In this document: positions 33,914-44,889 of the stretch, one piece after another
Layout of the letters: every line of letters starts with the position of its first letter
Numbering within the stretch: the first letter of the stretch is position 1
Source of the DNA: Hydractinia symbiolongicarpus
Taxonomy: Eukaryota > Cnidaria > Hydrozoa > Anthoathecata > Hydractiniidae
Reading direction: 5' to 3'
Length of the DNA stretch: 64,000 nucleotides
NCBI RefSeq assembly: GCF_029227915.1
Contig: NC_079881.1
Coordinates: forward strand, 18,949,501 to 19,013,500
Program-made: the position numbers and the translations under genes
Notes under the pieces: model-generated
Told to the model about the DNA's origin: nothing
The model's input: only the letters and a program-made list of their open reading frames with translations
The model's database searches: none

Positions 33914-34872
33914 TTGATTGAACCGTTTTTAAAACTAGTTGATCAAGCCTTTGAGCAACTTATGAACACTAATGCCACTGCCAAAGATGCATACAGTCAA
34001 CAAGAAAATGGAGAGGTTCTAGATCAATTAGTAGATGATGAAGATGAAGAAGAGAATGATGAAATGCCACCTGCATCTTCCAATCAAGTCATTTCAATTG
34101 CTATTGCCTTATTGACAGATGATTTAAATGCTAGAAATAGAAGTCTCAATTGCCAGCAGAGAGAAATTTTTGAATTTGTTCATAATTGCGGTAGAAAATA
34201 TTTAAAGAATTTGTCTTGTAAAGCACAAAGTAAAATTTAACCATTCCATTTATTTTTGACTGGTGGCGGCGGTGTTGGTAAATGACTACTTCTTACAACA
34301 ATGTACAATGCTTTAAGCAAACAGTTGATTTACAGGGGTAATGAACCCAGTAAAAGTAGGATATTAGTTTTGGCGCCAACAGGTGTAGCTGCCATAAATG
34401 TAAATGGGACAACAATTCATTCAGAGTTAACTATTCCAACAAGAGGCAAACTCTTTCCTTTAAATAACAAGGCAAGAACTAAATTGCGCTTAAAGCTAGC
34501 TTTTGTAGAATTGATTATGATTGATGAAATTCCTATGGTTCCAAGTAAGTTATTCAAAGAAATATATTTACGACTGCGAGAAATATTTAGCTGCGACATG
34601 GCATTTGGAGAAAAGTCAATTATCCTATGTGGAGATCTCTATCAGCTACCACCAGTACTTGGAAGGCCTGTGTACATACATGGCTGTTCTTACGTTCAAG
34701 GTATTCTAGGTTTCTAGTTTTTTTAAAATCTCGTTTTTTGACAAAATATAGTGCAGACTACCCTGTTCAAACTATTTATATATTTGCTGAAAATGCACCT
34801 GTAAATCAACACAATCAGCAAATGCTTGAGCATTTAGACACACCAATTAACTTACATTTTAGCTATCGATGA
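33914..34872 (+). pseudogene. Helitron PIF1-type helicase fragment
   Basis: Two adjacent frames form one helicase. 33914-34240 has the acidic spacer and LNCQQREIFEFVHNCGRKYL. After a stop, LFLTGGGGVGK is a Walker A in which the Ser/Thr codon is TGA (about 34282). 34301-34717 gives VLAPTGVAAINVNGTTIHSE, LIMIDEIPMVPSKLFKEI (Walker B) and SIILCGDLYQLPPVLGRPVY. The following segment (IYIFAENAPVNQHNQQML, from about 34770) shifts frame and ends near 34872. Motifs match the PIF1/RecD helicase fused to Rep in Helitrons. Several stops make it non-functional. Confidence 0.8.
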
Positions 34873-35933
34873 AATTCCAAGAGAAGCCGAAATTTCAAAT
34901 GTTGATTTGACATGGGTTAAAACAGCCAATTTGAGCGAAACTGGTGGGCTTACTTATAAATTAGATTTACAATGTGCGAGTTATGATAACCAAGAATATT
35001 GACATATTTGACAAACGCTGGGGCAATTTCTTTCATTAAATTTAGAAACAGTAATGTTAGTTAATTATATGCTATTTATGTCCTGCCGTATTGAAATTTA
35101 TATCTGTTATGTAACTGGGTTGTGTTGTCCTTGTGTTGTCCCGTTTGTGCTCTGCTGTAGAGTTCGCTCTGCGGTGGAGTACGAGATGCATTATATTCGT
35201 TAGTTTTGTGTTGTGATGTCCCGTGTTAATTATGTAAAAGAATAATTGTAATTTTGGTACTATTTTTAGTTAAATTTTCCCCTTGAGTCTGTTTTGTTTT
35301 GCACATCTTGCACATCCTTTTTCTGTGCTAGCAGTCCTCAGCATGTAGCGACAAGGTCGGACATAAACTTCAGGAATACATTCGCTGTTGAGTGAATTAG
35401 TAATTTATATTCGCATATCACAGGAGTTGTCCTGATCTCAGTTACATTTCAGTTGTTTTCTCTCACTTGTAGTTGGCTTGGCTCACGCCACTATATTTCT
35501 AGTAAGTGATTATTTCCTAATATTTATGTCATGTTATATGTGTTATTTGTTACTTAAACTTCGCCTTGTATTTTGTTTGTTTAGCGACTAAGATTGTTAA
35601 CTACTCCGTTGGAATCGTGTCTTTAATTTCCAAGCACCTACAATACTGCCGGGTTAAAATCAAAACAGACAAATTTAATTACAAGGCAAAATAACTGGAT
35701 AGTGATTGAAAGATCAGAATCAACATTAAACACACAAAACGGATATCCAATTCTCCTTGTATTAGACGAACACGATTTCCTTTGATGCTTTCTTGGGCTT
35801 GTTCATGTCATAAAGTACAAGGTCTCAGTTTACCAAGTGCTGTTATTAGCTTCGATCATTAAGTCGGGTTACTAATAATAAGGGACTATTTTTAATCGGT
35901 AAATTTTCATACAAAGCAATTAGAATTAAGAAA
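34873..35933. other. No gene recognised between helicase and endonuclease
   Basis: About 1 kb without recognisable coding; possibly Helentron interior replaced by, or holding, a further insertion. Confidence 0.5.
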
Positions 35934-36351
35934 AAAGCAGATGCTGAGTATAAGAGATTAAGAGATGGAAATGCCTTTAAACCTTTGATGGATTTAGATA
36001 TACTTCATAACAATGTAACAGTAACATTGTTTAACACAAGGTCACTCAATAAGCACGCTGTAGATATTGCTGCAGATAAACATCTTTGCAACCGTGACAT
36101 TATATGTTTGACTGAAACTCAATTATTACCAGAGGATGATAGTTCAAGTATTGAAGATAAACTGAATGAATTTGTTCTTGAGTATAATAATTGTGCATTT
36201 CATAAGTTCAAAAGCAATTTTCTTGAAGTTTCTCTTGTTTCTTTTTTGAAACCTAACTTTTCACCAAATTATTTTATTTTCATGTTACTTTATCATCAAC
36301 CAGGTGATGTACTTCGAAATTTACAGGGAAAATGTCATCATAGTTCATGCT
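35934..36351 (+). pseudogene. Helentron-type endonuclease domain fragment
   Basis: The frame reads KKADAEYKRLRDGNAFKPL then VTVTLFNTRSLNKHAVDIAA, CNRDIICLTETQLLPEDD and LNEFVLEYNNCAFHKF. This resembles the N-terminal half of the exonuclease/endonuclease/phosphatase domain that Helentrons carry after the helicase (NxRSL, LTET motifs). The Glu of TET would be a metal ligand. The domain is truncated in its second half near 36350. Position and strand after Rep and helicase support a Helentron rather than a canonical Helitron. Confidence 0.6.
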
Positions 36352-36864
36352 GATGAAAATTATGAAATGACTCTCGCTAAATTTTCATTAGAAGATTTGA
36401 TCTTTACTGCAAAATACTGGAATGAAAATGTTATAACCACTATTGAATCCATTATTCTAATATGTTCTGATTGGAGTTGTTTTAATACTACTAACACAAG
36501 CAGAAACTACTATTCCATCTATTACTTCTAACATGTTCGATGCTTATTGATTGGAGTTGATGCAATACCACTAACACAAGCAGAAACTACTATTGCATCC
36601 ATTACTACTAACACAATCAGATATTGTCGACCTAAAACTCAACTATCAAAAATATAGTCAGTATAGATGAAATACCATTAATAACGATATGATCTTACAA
36701 GGAGACTTGCTTATAGAATAGTCTCGCTCACATATTCAGCCGAAGGAAAAACCAGCAGGAGCATTGGTTATTCTTGTGTTGGACGGTCATCAGCAGAAAC
36801 TACACATCCCTATCTTTCCAAAATTAACTTTGACCACTTTCTGTTCAACTGTGCTATTCTTTGT
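36352..36864. other. Spacer with a local direct duplication
   Basis: Sequence with GATTGGAGTTG and ACTAACACAAGCAGAAACTA is repeated at about 36471-36543 and 36551-36615. No coding domain recognised. Confidence 0.55.
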
Positions 36865-37385
36865 TTTTAACTGAGGTAATAAGTGAAGTCGTTACTCTCC
36901 AAAGACAAGATCATGTGTGATCAAACCCCCCTGCTAATATTTTTTTATTATTATTTTTTATTTATTTTTTTTTTTTTTAACTGGGGTAATAAGTGGAGTC
37001 GTCACTCTCCAAAGACAAGACCTAGTATGATCAAACCCCCTCATTACGGTTAAAATATTCTTATCTCAGCTCTTCTAAAAAGAAAACATATGACTCGTGA
37101 CTGTTAATAAGGCGGTCATCACAGAAAATTACTGCTCTATCGTTGCAATGCATCCACCTGTGTACCATTTGGTCAAAGGCTATGGTTGTGTAGTGACCAT
37201 TATTTAAGTTGCCGCAATGGTTGATAATAGCCCTTAATTGAAAATTTTTACGAAATTTCACTTCTCCATCTACGGTTAAAGGTATGGAAAGGGTACCAGG
37301 GTAAGCAGTAATACGAGAGGCAATTTTTGACACAAGGCCGTTGGCACTGGCAAAACGTTTTAGCTGTAAAATCAGATGGGAACCG
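36865..37385 (-). mobile_element. 5'-truncated copy of USP-bearing non-LTR retrotransposon (minus)
   Basis: The minus-strand frame 37385-37061 encodes the end of a USP domain: LILQLKRFASANG, then INHCGNLNNGHYTTIAFD and WMHCNDRAV, ending SYVFFLEELR-stop. These are the His box and Asp of the C19 peptidase, equivalent to GHYWAY and WYHCNDRAV in the full-length copy at 50536-54801. Downstream on the minus strand is the family 3' UTR signature (TTGTCTTTGG near CCCCAGTT), present twice (about 36979-37041 and 36865-36930). The copy begins inside the RPA-like ORF that follows, so it inserted into the Helentron. It is diverged from the full-length element and clearly 5'-truncated. Confidence 0.7.
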
Positions 37386-38095
37386 CACGACACTTTACAA
37401 AGGTAAATAAAATTAAATTGGAACATTCCGGTTCAAATAAAGTTGTCGGCTTCGTGTCATGGTCTAAAGAAACAGTAGAGATCCAGGTAGGTCTAAACAA
37501 AGTAATTAAGAGTGTGAGAGATGGTTTTTTTGCTGATGAGACGGGAATTATACCAATATCTATATGGGTGATTTGATCAATGAAATAGAGGAAAATGTTT
37601 GTTATCAAATTTTTAAAGTTGTAGTCGTGGAAAGGTATAAAATTGCAATCGACGTCTGATTTTTCAGTAACCATTCAAAGAACAGACATTCCAACTATTG
37701 ATTGGAGCAACAAGCCTGTACCATTGGGGGAAGATCAAATTCGTACTCTAATAGGGAAGTTCATCTCGTGTAACATTATTCACTTCAAAATTTGTCAAGC
37801 AATGCTGCAAGAAGAATGTGTTTCTGCTGACAGGAGAGAAATCTGTAAGTGCAACACCTGCAATTCTAAGATGAGAATTGCTTCATGTAAAAATGTAACT
37901 AATGTCAATGTTGTTCTTGAGAATGAGGTCAAACAGCACGAGTTTACTATCTTTTCCAATGTGATAAATGATTTCCTTGACAATAACATTCCAAAAAATG
38001 ATGAAACAATTGAAGATACCTTTTTGGATATGTTAGAAATATCTGTTAAAGTGAATACGCAAGATGTTGTGATTTCGTTTGACTCAACAGTCTGA
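37376..38095 (+). pseudogene. RPA-like OB-fold ORF, probably Helentron cargo
   Basis: Frame from about 37376 reads HFTKVNKIKLEHSGSNKVVG then VKSVRDGFFADETGIIPISI-W in alternating small steps. A one-base shift near 37568 leads to DLINEIEENVCYQIFKVVVV. A further shift leads to the frame at 37643-38095: SDFSVTIQRTDIPTIDW, FISCNIIHFKICQAM, CKCNTCNSKM. The DETG...IW pattern and a CxxC pair are like OB-fold single-stranded DNA-binding proteins of the RPA type, which several Helitrons encode. The 5' end is cut by the minus-strand retroelement copy. Assignment to OB-fold is by pattern only. Confidence 0.5.
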
Positions 38096-38721
38096 GCAAT
38101 GTTTCGTTATTTTATGTTTTATACTTTTCTGTTTTTTAAATTCTTTGTTATGACAAAAACCATTGAAGGATTAAGATCATAAAACCTGCCAGCAATTTGC
38201 TTTTTTGTGCCAATCATTTATACCAGTAGAAATAAAAACAAGTTTGTTTATAGTTTTTTCGGAATTACAGAAAGCTTTTATTTTGTTTACATCTGTATAT
38301 ATTATTTGTTCATCTTCCTTTATACAAAAAGCACATGTTGTGTTGTGTTTTTTAAATAAACACAAATGCACTGGTAATTGAATCTCATAGTTAAAGTTCT
38401 GTTTTGTATATACAGGCTAAGTACCATGTTCTTTATTTATTATGTTTCTTGCTGATTCAGATTGCCTCGCCCACTCGTTAAAGATATATAAAGAGGTAAA
38501 AGATCGATTGTTCATCGCCAAGTTAATTTACTTTCAGGATACTTTAACTTAATCGCTACCCAGTACACTGTTTTGAATTGTATAACAGAATTTAAGTTAT
38601 ATCCATCAAAACAACCCTTTTACGAAGTTCGTGGTGAAATCTGCGTAACCGCTCCTAATGTTTACACGAATCATTCCGCAAATTATACACAAGAAAGTCA
38701 CTGGCGGAAACAAATACTAAT
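38096..38721. other. No gene recognised
   Basis: AT-rich sequence downstream of the Helentron remnant. Nothing conserved was seen. Confidence 0.5.
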
Positions 38722-39118
38722 GGTCACATATTTTCGCGGTAACAAATTTCGCGTTGTTTGGTCAATTTCGCGAGAAAAAAAATCAAAATCGCCGCACCAC
38801 ACGAAAGTTAGAATTTCCGCGAGCTTTTTTTTTCACGCAAAAAACTCATTGTTATGATCAAGACATGCAATTCTTAGCCCGCTTGAATAAGTTGAGAACG
38901 ACGGTAATGTATCGATGTCAGTTTATTAGCGACCAAATTTAATTCTTTAAGAAAAAAAGTCATACAAAAATTGTTTTTATGCCATCCCGAAGCTAAATAC
39001 TCTCATTAAAACGTGAAAATTTATTCTGCGTAACCTTTTCAAAATCCCCCATACGCAAAAATGTATTCGCGCTAAGATAAAATTTTCGCGTTTTTTTGTC
39101 ACGCGAGAATATGTGACC
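38722..39118. mobile_element. Second TTCGCG-rich MITE
   Basis: Starts GGTCACATATTTTCGCGGT and ends with the reverse complement of GGTCACATATTCTCGCGTG, giving terminal inverted repeats of about 19 bp in a 397-bp element. Internal TTCGCG blocks resemble those at 32550-33095, but the terminal words differ, so it is a different family. No transposase ORF. Confidence 0.7.
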
Positions 39119-39510
39119 TTAATGTATTAAATCTCCGCTGATTCGCTGCCGCTATCAGCTGCATTTTTATTATTTTAAGTGGGAGAAGAAAAACTTGCTG
39201 TATAAATTTCAAAACAATGCAAGTATATTCTGTGCAACTTTTAAAGCAACACAAGAATAATTCTTGCTGTATAACTTTCAAACCAAGAAAAATTCTTGCT
39301 GCATAACTTTGAAAAGCAAGTTTTTGAGCATACAAGTATTTTTATCTTTTCACCGTAAGAACTACTTATTAGGCACCTTACGAAATTGACGGCGGTAAGT
39401 TCTGCGACGGCGTAACAAAATGATCGAGGATAGCGGTTCCGCAATAGTTGACGGTCATTACGATCATTAAATTCGAACAACGGCGGGAAAAACGTATATA
39501 TATATATAAT
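39119..39510. other. Possible left flank of the Harbinger element
   Basis: Contains a 30-bp-scale repeated phrase (TTCTTGCTGTATAACTTT and variants, about 39195-39310). No gene recognised. Confidence 0.45.
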
Positions 39511-40538
39511 ATGGCTCCCCTGAGAAATGTTCGTGAAGCTATTTTATTTGCTTACAGTGATAACTTAATTGATGAAGATACGTGAATTTTACTATATGAT
39601 ATAAACAGAACAAAAAACTATGACCTTCCGTACTGGAATTACGAACGATTCGATTTACATTCTATGAGCGATGATGAATGTAGAACTGAGTTTAGATTTT
39701 GGAAGAATGACTTGTATATTTTGACAGAAGCTCTTCAAATACCCAACGAAATAAAATGTTACAATGGGCTCAAGGTGTCTTGAAGAGGTTTGCATACCCA
39801 TGCAGATATAGTGATATCATGAATAGATTCTGTCGCCCAACACCTTAACTTTCAATGATATCTAATTTTATTGTTGATCATGTGTATCAAAATTTCTCAT
39901 ATCACGTCACTACATTAAATCAACCGTGGTTCTCAAATACAGAACTCTCAAGATTTGCAGATAGCATACATAGAAAAGGCGCACCACTTCAAAACTGTTG
40001 AGGTTTTGTGGATGACACTGTTCAACTTATATGTAGAGCACAAGAGAACCAAAGAGTTATGTATAATGGTCACAAGCGAATTCACGCTATAAAGTTCCAG
40101 TCAGTTGTGGCTCCTAATGGAATCATAGCAAACTTATCTTGTCCATACGAGGGAAGAAAACATGACGCTGGTATGCTTGCAGAGTCAGGCTTGCTTAATC
40201 AATTACAAATTTATAGCTTCTCGCCTGCTGGAAATACACTTTGCATTTATGGGGACCCTGCATATCCTTTGAGAGTTCATCTACAAGCCCCATTTAGACG
40301 AAATGCAGGTCTCAATCAGAACCAAAAATTATACAATAAAGCAATAAGTCAAGTGCGCATTTCTGTGGAATGGGTGTACAAAATATACAAAAAGAATCTG
40401 AAAATTGGTCTTAGCTCCTTTGGAAAAATGTATATATGTTGTGCATTGATGAGAAATGCTCATAGTTGTCTGTACAAAAATACTACCTCAAATTACTTTG
40501 GCATTGACCCTCCTGACATATTCAACTATTTTCAGTGA
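39511..40538 (+). pseudogene. PIF/Harbinger transposase (DDE_Tnp_4 type), broken N-terminus
   Basis: From ATG 39511 the frame gives MAPLRNVREAILFAYSDNLI, TGA at 39583, then LPYWNYERFDLHSMSDDECR and LTEALQIPNEIKC. After a shift it gives LKRFAYPCRYSDIMNRFCRP and SRFADSIHRKGAPLQNC. A TGA replaces the usual Trp before GFVDDTV, and from 40008 the frame is open to 40538. Catalytic acids: D in GFVDDTV, D in YGDPAYPLRVHLQAPF, E in SVEWVYK. IKFQSVVAPNGIIANL and GLSSFGKMYICCALMRNA are also typical of this family. A cut-and-paste transposase; this copy needs at least two stops and one indel corrected, so it is inactive. Confidence 0.85.
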
Positions 40539-40642
40539 AGGAAAGAAACAATCATTTGACTATAGCAATGTTTATAAATAACTTTTTAAACACTGTACAT
40601 AAACATAAAGCAAAATTTTAAAGCAAAGTTTTTTTTTAATGT

Positions 40643-41365
40643 TTATTTTGTCAATTTATCTACTAAAGCTGCAAACAGTTGTGACTGTTGTTGTTGGAAT
40701 TGTAACTGGGTCATCATCAATTGATTGTGCTGTTGTGAAGCTGCTTGTTGATTTTGTGAAATTCTTTCCATACATTCAGTTAATACCTTTTGATGATCTG
40801 CCATAAGTTGTCGTTGTCCTGCAAGCTCATGTTCTCGAATTTTTAACTCTTCTCTACGTAACTCACGATCAGTTTCAGTTTTTATTCTTAAAAAACGTTT
40901 AGTACCATTTGCTCGACGCTTTAATGCACCTTTTGGGCTCTCATCGTCAGAAGTAGCATTTCTTTTTTTCGTTTCGCTGAAGGTTTCTAAACTTTTCTGA
41001 CGCATTTCTTCAGCAGATTTTCTTTCACTATCAGCATTTTCTGAACCAGTACTTTGGATAGATAAATCATTAAACTTATCGATAATATCTTGAATTGCAA
41101 TTTCCAGATCTGTCAACTCAGGTGGTGAATTTCCACTAGCAATTTCTTCTTGCCTTGCCGAGTACCTATCCCTGACAGCTCATTGATTCACTCTGAATTT
41201 GGGATCATCGATATCATTTAATATATCTGCTATTTGGTCCCAGGCATTGCCACGCTGTGGCGTACCATGTTTATATTTATAAGGGCCCACAGTTAGAATT
41301 TCTGGAATCAAGAGCTCATCGTGCTCCGGGGTCCATCCCATTGATGGCCTAAAATTATAAAACAT
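40643..41365 (-). pseudogene. Harbinger accessory Myb/SANT-like protein, one stop
   Basis: The minus frame from 41365 reads GWTPEHDELLIPEILTVGPY and RGNAWDQIADILNDIDDPKF, a Myb/trihelix-like helix set. It then has VNQ-TGA-AVRDRYSARQEEI and a long charged and Gln-rich coiled coil (ETDRELRREELKIREHELAG; QQAASQQHNQLMMTQLQFQQ) to the stop at 40643. PIF/Harbinger elements usually carry such a second gene, which brings the transposase to DNA. The two ORFs converge, 3' ends about 100 bp apart. The single TGA (about 41184) is the only break. Confidence 0.7.
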
Positions 41366-41745
41366 ATGTAGCTAGCTTTATGACTCAAACATGGAGTATA
41401 TAGAGTTATAGGTCGCTGGTAGTCAAAGCAAAAAATAAGCTTGACACAAGTGTTTTTGTGGAGGCATGATCAGAACAAAGTTTGAATGACTTTTTTTAAC
41501 TATATATTTAAGCAACAAAATTGGTAGCTAGCTGGGTATAAGCTGGGCTAAGCACACGTCTGCTTGCTTTTGGTGCGGTAAAATATAAAAACAAAAACAA
41601 ATTTTTTGAAAAACAATATTTTCCCAGACTTAAGAGAACGCTGCTAAAACATTTCGAGATACTGATAAAATAATAGTGTGAATTAATATAGCAAATTTAA
41701 AGTATTTAAGTACTTACTGTCGTTTTTTCTTTTCGATTTTCTACA
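41366..41745. other. No gene recognised
   Basis: AT-rich flank of the Harbinger element. No clear terminal inverted repeat was found. Confidence 0.45.
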
Positions 41746-42177
41746 TTGCGAAAACGTTCTACACACAACCTCAAAGGTGAAGGAGATATAAAAAAGACAG
41801 AAATTTTCTTCAGCAATCTTAACAATAGCAATATCCAACAAATACGCGGCGAAATTTATAAGTCTATAAATGGTGACAGCTTTTTCCCAATACACACATG
41901 GTCTTTAGATATGCAGTTATTGTTTACTAACCTCCCTCTATCCGATTCAGATACATTTAAATTAATTTTATTTATGTTTGGAAATGGTTGCCCCCCACAA
42001 ATTTCCATACAACATATTTTATGTAGCCACTTAAACGCTATGAAAACGATAAAACGCATCCACGAAATTAGATGGATTACAACCAATTTGGAACACAAAT
42101 TAAACACATGGTATTATTTTGACATATTTGAAAACAAAATGCTCTCTTTGAGTGGGACACCCAGTGGATCGTTATAA
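41746..42177 (+). CDS. Unknown ORF, 143 codons, possible element protein
   Basis: Open frame with a real-looking composition: NLNNSNIQQIRGEIYKSING, FPIHTWSLDMQLLFTNLPLS, FMFGNGCPPQISIQHILC and EIRWITTNLEHKLNTWYYFD. The block GNGCPP followed by aromatic-rich WYYFDIFENK looks like a folded domain rather than chance. I do not recognise the family. It is followed by a Lys-rich and then Pro/Asn/Lys-rich stretch in shifted frames up to 42960. It may belong to a transposable element. ATG status of the start is uncertain. Confidence 0.4.
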   Translation: MRKRSTHNLKGEGDIKKTEIFFSNLNNSNIQQIRGEIYKSINGDSFFPIHTWSLDMQLLFTNLPLSDSDTFKLILFMFGNGCPPQISIQHILCSHLNAMKTIKRIHEIRWITTNLEHKLNTWYYFDIFENKMLSLSGTPSGSL

Positions 42178-42201
42178 AACTATTTCACATGCACCTCCCT
42201 T

Positions 42202-42960
42202 TTGGTCTCCCCCCCTCCCCTTTTTAACCCCGACAAAATAAATGATAAAGTGATGTTCGCTATTTTTTGCTTTAAAATTTTAGTCATCTTGGACTGCGAT
42301 CAACTCAGTACTGGCGTTTCAGAAGACTTTGACATGTTTGGTCCTCCAGAAGACTCCCCTACCTTCGTGCACCAAAGACACCTCGAAAAAGAAAAAAAAA
42401 CAAAGCTTGGACTTGCTCCTAATAGAAAAATTAAAAAAAAAAAAAAACAGAAATCGAGACTTTGGGCCATGCATAAATATCATTCCCACCATTTCCCTTA
42501 CAAAAAACTGAACTACCCACTGAAACCAGATATGTCAACATACAGCCTTCCTTCACCATATTCTTCTGGAACAAGTCATCACGCACATAGAATCTAAATT
42601 ACACCAAATTGAATTACAATTACAGTACAAACATATATCTACACCCATACCAGACAACGTAACGTGCGGCCAACCCTCTCCAGGTAAGTCAGGTAAGGAT
42701 CCCTCTACACCTCTGTCTCCACCTGTGACCACAAACAAGAAAAATCCAATAACTAAAAGAACTACACTCCTCCCAAAAGAAGAAATTCCAAATCAAACGC
42801 AGCGACCAGTACCACTCATAAATCTCAAAATCCGACCACCTAAATTATACTACAAAAACACCAACTCCAATTCCAATCGAAAAATCACCAAATCCAATGA
42901 CCGCCATAAAAATCAAAGAAACCAAAAAAAACAATTATCAAATCCAACAAAAAGAATATA
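42202..42960 (+). pseudogene. Lys/Pro-rich continuation after unknown ORF
   Basis: Overlapping frames switch several times: FDMFGPPEDSPTFVHQRHLE, a Lys tract near 42390-42450, SKLHQIELQLQ-like text near 42595, and PPVTTNKKNPITKRTTLLPK ending at 42961. The low-complexity basic, proline-rich content suggests a disordered DNA- or RNA-binding tail of the previous ORF, broken by indels. Weak. Confidence 0.3.
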
Positions 42961-44538
42961 AATCAACAGCATCAGAAAGCACAATAAAATACAGGGATTA
43001 TCGCTATCTTTAGTGATATATCTCTCACACACATACACCTCCCCACTGCCATGGTAAGCCCATACAAAATTATTTTTCCAAATAAATTTAAATCAACAAA
43101 TTATGCTTTTTTAATTTCAAGGAATATTTTGAGAACAAGCGCGCTCGCAACATGCACTAGCTGCACTATCGCTTGCTATAATTACCAATTTTATCTAAGC
43201 TTCTAGGCAAGAGGCTGCGGAGCGATATGCGTGACAAGATTAAAGCCACCATCTTGCAGTAGTCACAAATTTCTTACCTCAAGTTTCTGGGGCATCGCGG
43301 GAATAAATGGTAAAGGGACGCGCGATAAATTGTTATAGACTGGCAAAGATTGTAGCTTTTTCACCACGGACGTCTAGGCTATAACCTGTTGAGGCAAAAT
43401 GCGGCTTATGACTTAATATGAGCGTTATTTAATTTTGCCGATTTACCATAACTACAATTGCTCGCGAAGGGCTACATAGGAGGGTAAGATACGTATCGGA
43501 TTGCGGACCCGTATTGGTGCATTTACATATCAAAAAATTAAAGGGGACACGAAAATTTTATGTAGCGGTATATTTTACTTTTTTTGCTGCAGTACTTAAG
43601 CAATACTTTTAACGCACTTTCGTTAGCTAATTACTCTTCCATTTCCACATTTTTTTGCATTCTTCCCCCTACGAATTAGGTTTGTTTCACCCTGCAAAAT
43701 TTTAAAAATGGGAGATGTAGCACAAATGTGATTGGTCAAATAAGCAAAATGTCAATTATAACTACCGCAGCAAAGCTGAACCGAATCGCCGAATATATAG
43801 TCTGTGGATCCATTCACACACCATATCTATCCCAGATATTTCACGACAGGCCGTGTTTCATCATTCTTCATCTGCTGCTGGCTAGCTCATTCATATAGTT
43901 TTTTCGAAATCAAACCATTTTTACCTGCTGGACAGTTATTCCTCCATCATAAATTTATTTTATGTGCCTTATGTGACAGTTTCTTATTTTTTTCAATACG
44001 CACTTAATGCTGGAGAATCACGCTGCAGGTCAGGCTTGCTATCTCATTTATATTATCATTTATACTTTTATACTATTGTTTATACTAATGACACTATTAT
44101 GCAGCACATTAATTATTACAAATCGTTTAGTAGCTGGTCTTTGAAACTCGACTTATGGTACAAACCATCAAATCCCTTTTGACTTGTGACAATTGTCATT
44201 ATTTATACCAACAACAAACACACCTATGGCGGTGGGAATTAGCTACTCCTGCTGGGCAATTGAAACTTTTTAGGAATAATTGCCTGAAGCAGTTACACTG
44301 GTATCTACTGATGAGTCATCAGGTGTTTTCCTATTCATTTTGTTGTTCTTTTTCTTTTTTTCAAAAAACAGGTTGCATAAAGGTACACATGGCATAACTT
44401 TCGTTCGGAAATGTTATTCAAATAAAAAAAAATAAAAAAAACAGAAAAAACTATAAAATTTAAATAAAAATCCTCTCTTTTTCATCTTAATTTTCTAAAT
44501 TGACAGATAATAAATTATCTTTAGTATATACATATACT
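42961..44538. other. No gene recognised
   Basis: Short frames only (43804-44397). Nothing conserved seen. Confidence 0.5.
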
Positions 44539-44889
44539 GAGCTATCGGTCTGATAGTGAGACGAGTTTGCATATGCCTTTTTCCCTCAGTACAGGATCGA
44601 GCCCAGTTGGTGGTTCAAGCCAACCAGCACAAGCCTTCACTTCCGTCAATCGCGGCCAGCTACCCAGCCGGGTGTTTCGGTAACATTACCTTAGTACAAC
44701 AGTAGTAGAATACAGTACAAGGCATATACATTTAACAATTTTCAGTAGTGGATCGGCGAAAGTGAAAACTTGGACTGTGTGGAATTTGAACCAGTGACTA
44801 TTGGGTTTAGCGCCCCATTACTCTGCCAACTGAGCTATCGGTCCGATAGTGAGACAAGTTTGCAATTGCCTTTTCTCTCACTACAGGAT
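44539..44889 (-). repeat. tRNA-derived SINE, two partial copies
   Basis: Two copies of about 57 bp (44539-44595 and 44830-44888) share GAGCTATCGGTCYGATAGTG and TTTGC...CTCAGTACAGGAT-like text. Next to the second, the minus strand reads as a tRNA-like head: A-box TAGCTCAGTTGG (44826-44837) and B-box-like GGTTCAAATTC (44782-44792). The anticodon and T stems do not pair properly, so it is not called a tRNA gene. Confidence 0.55.

Noticed and set aside
44768-44844. Functional tRNA gene on the minus strand
   Set aside because: A and B boxes are recognisable but the T and anticodon stems do not pair, and part of the flank is repeated nearby; a SINE head fits better.
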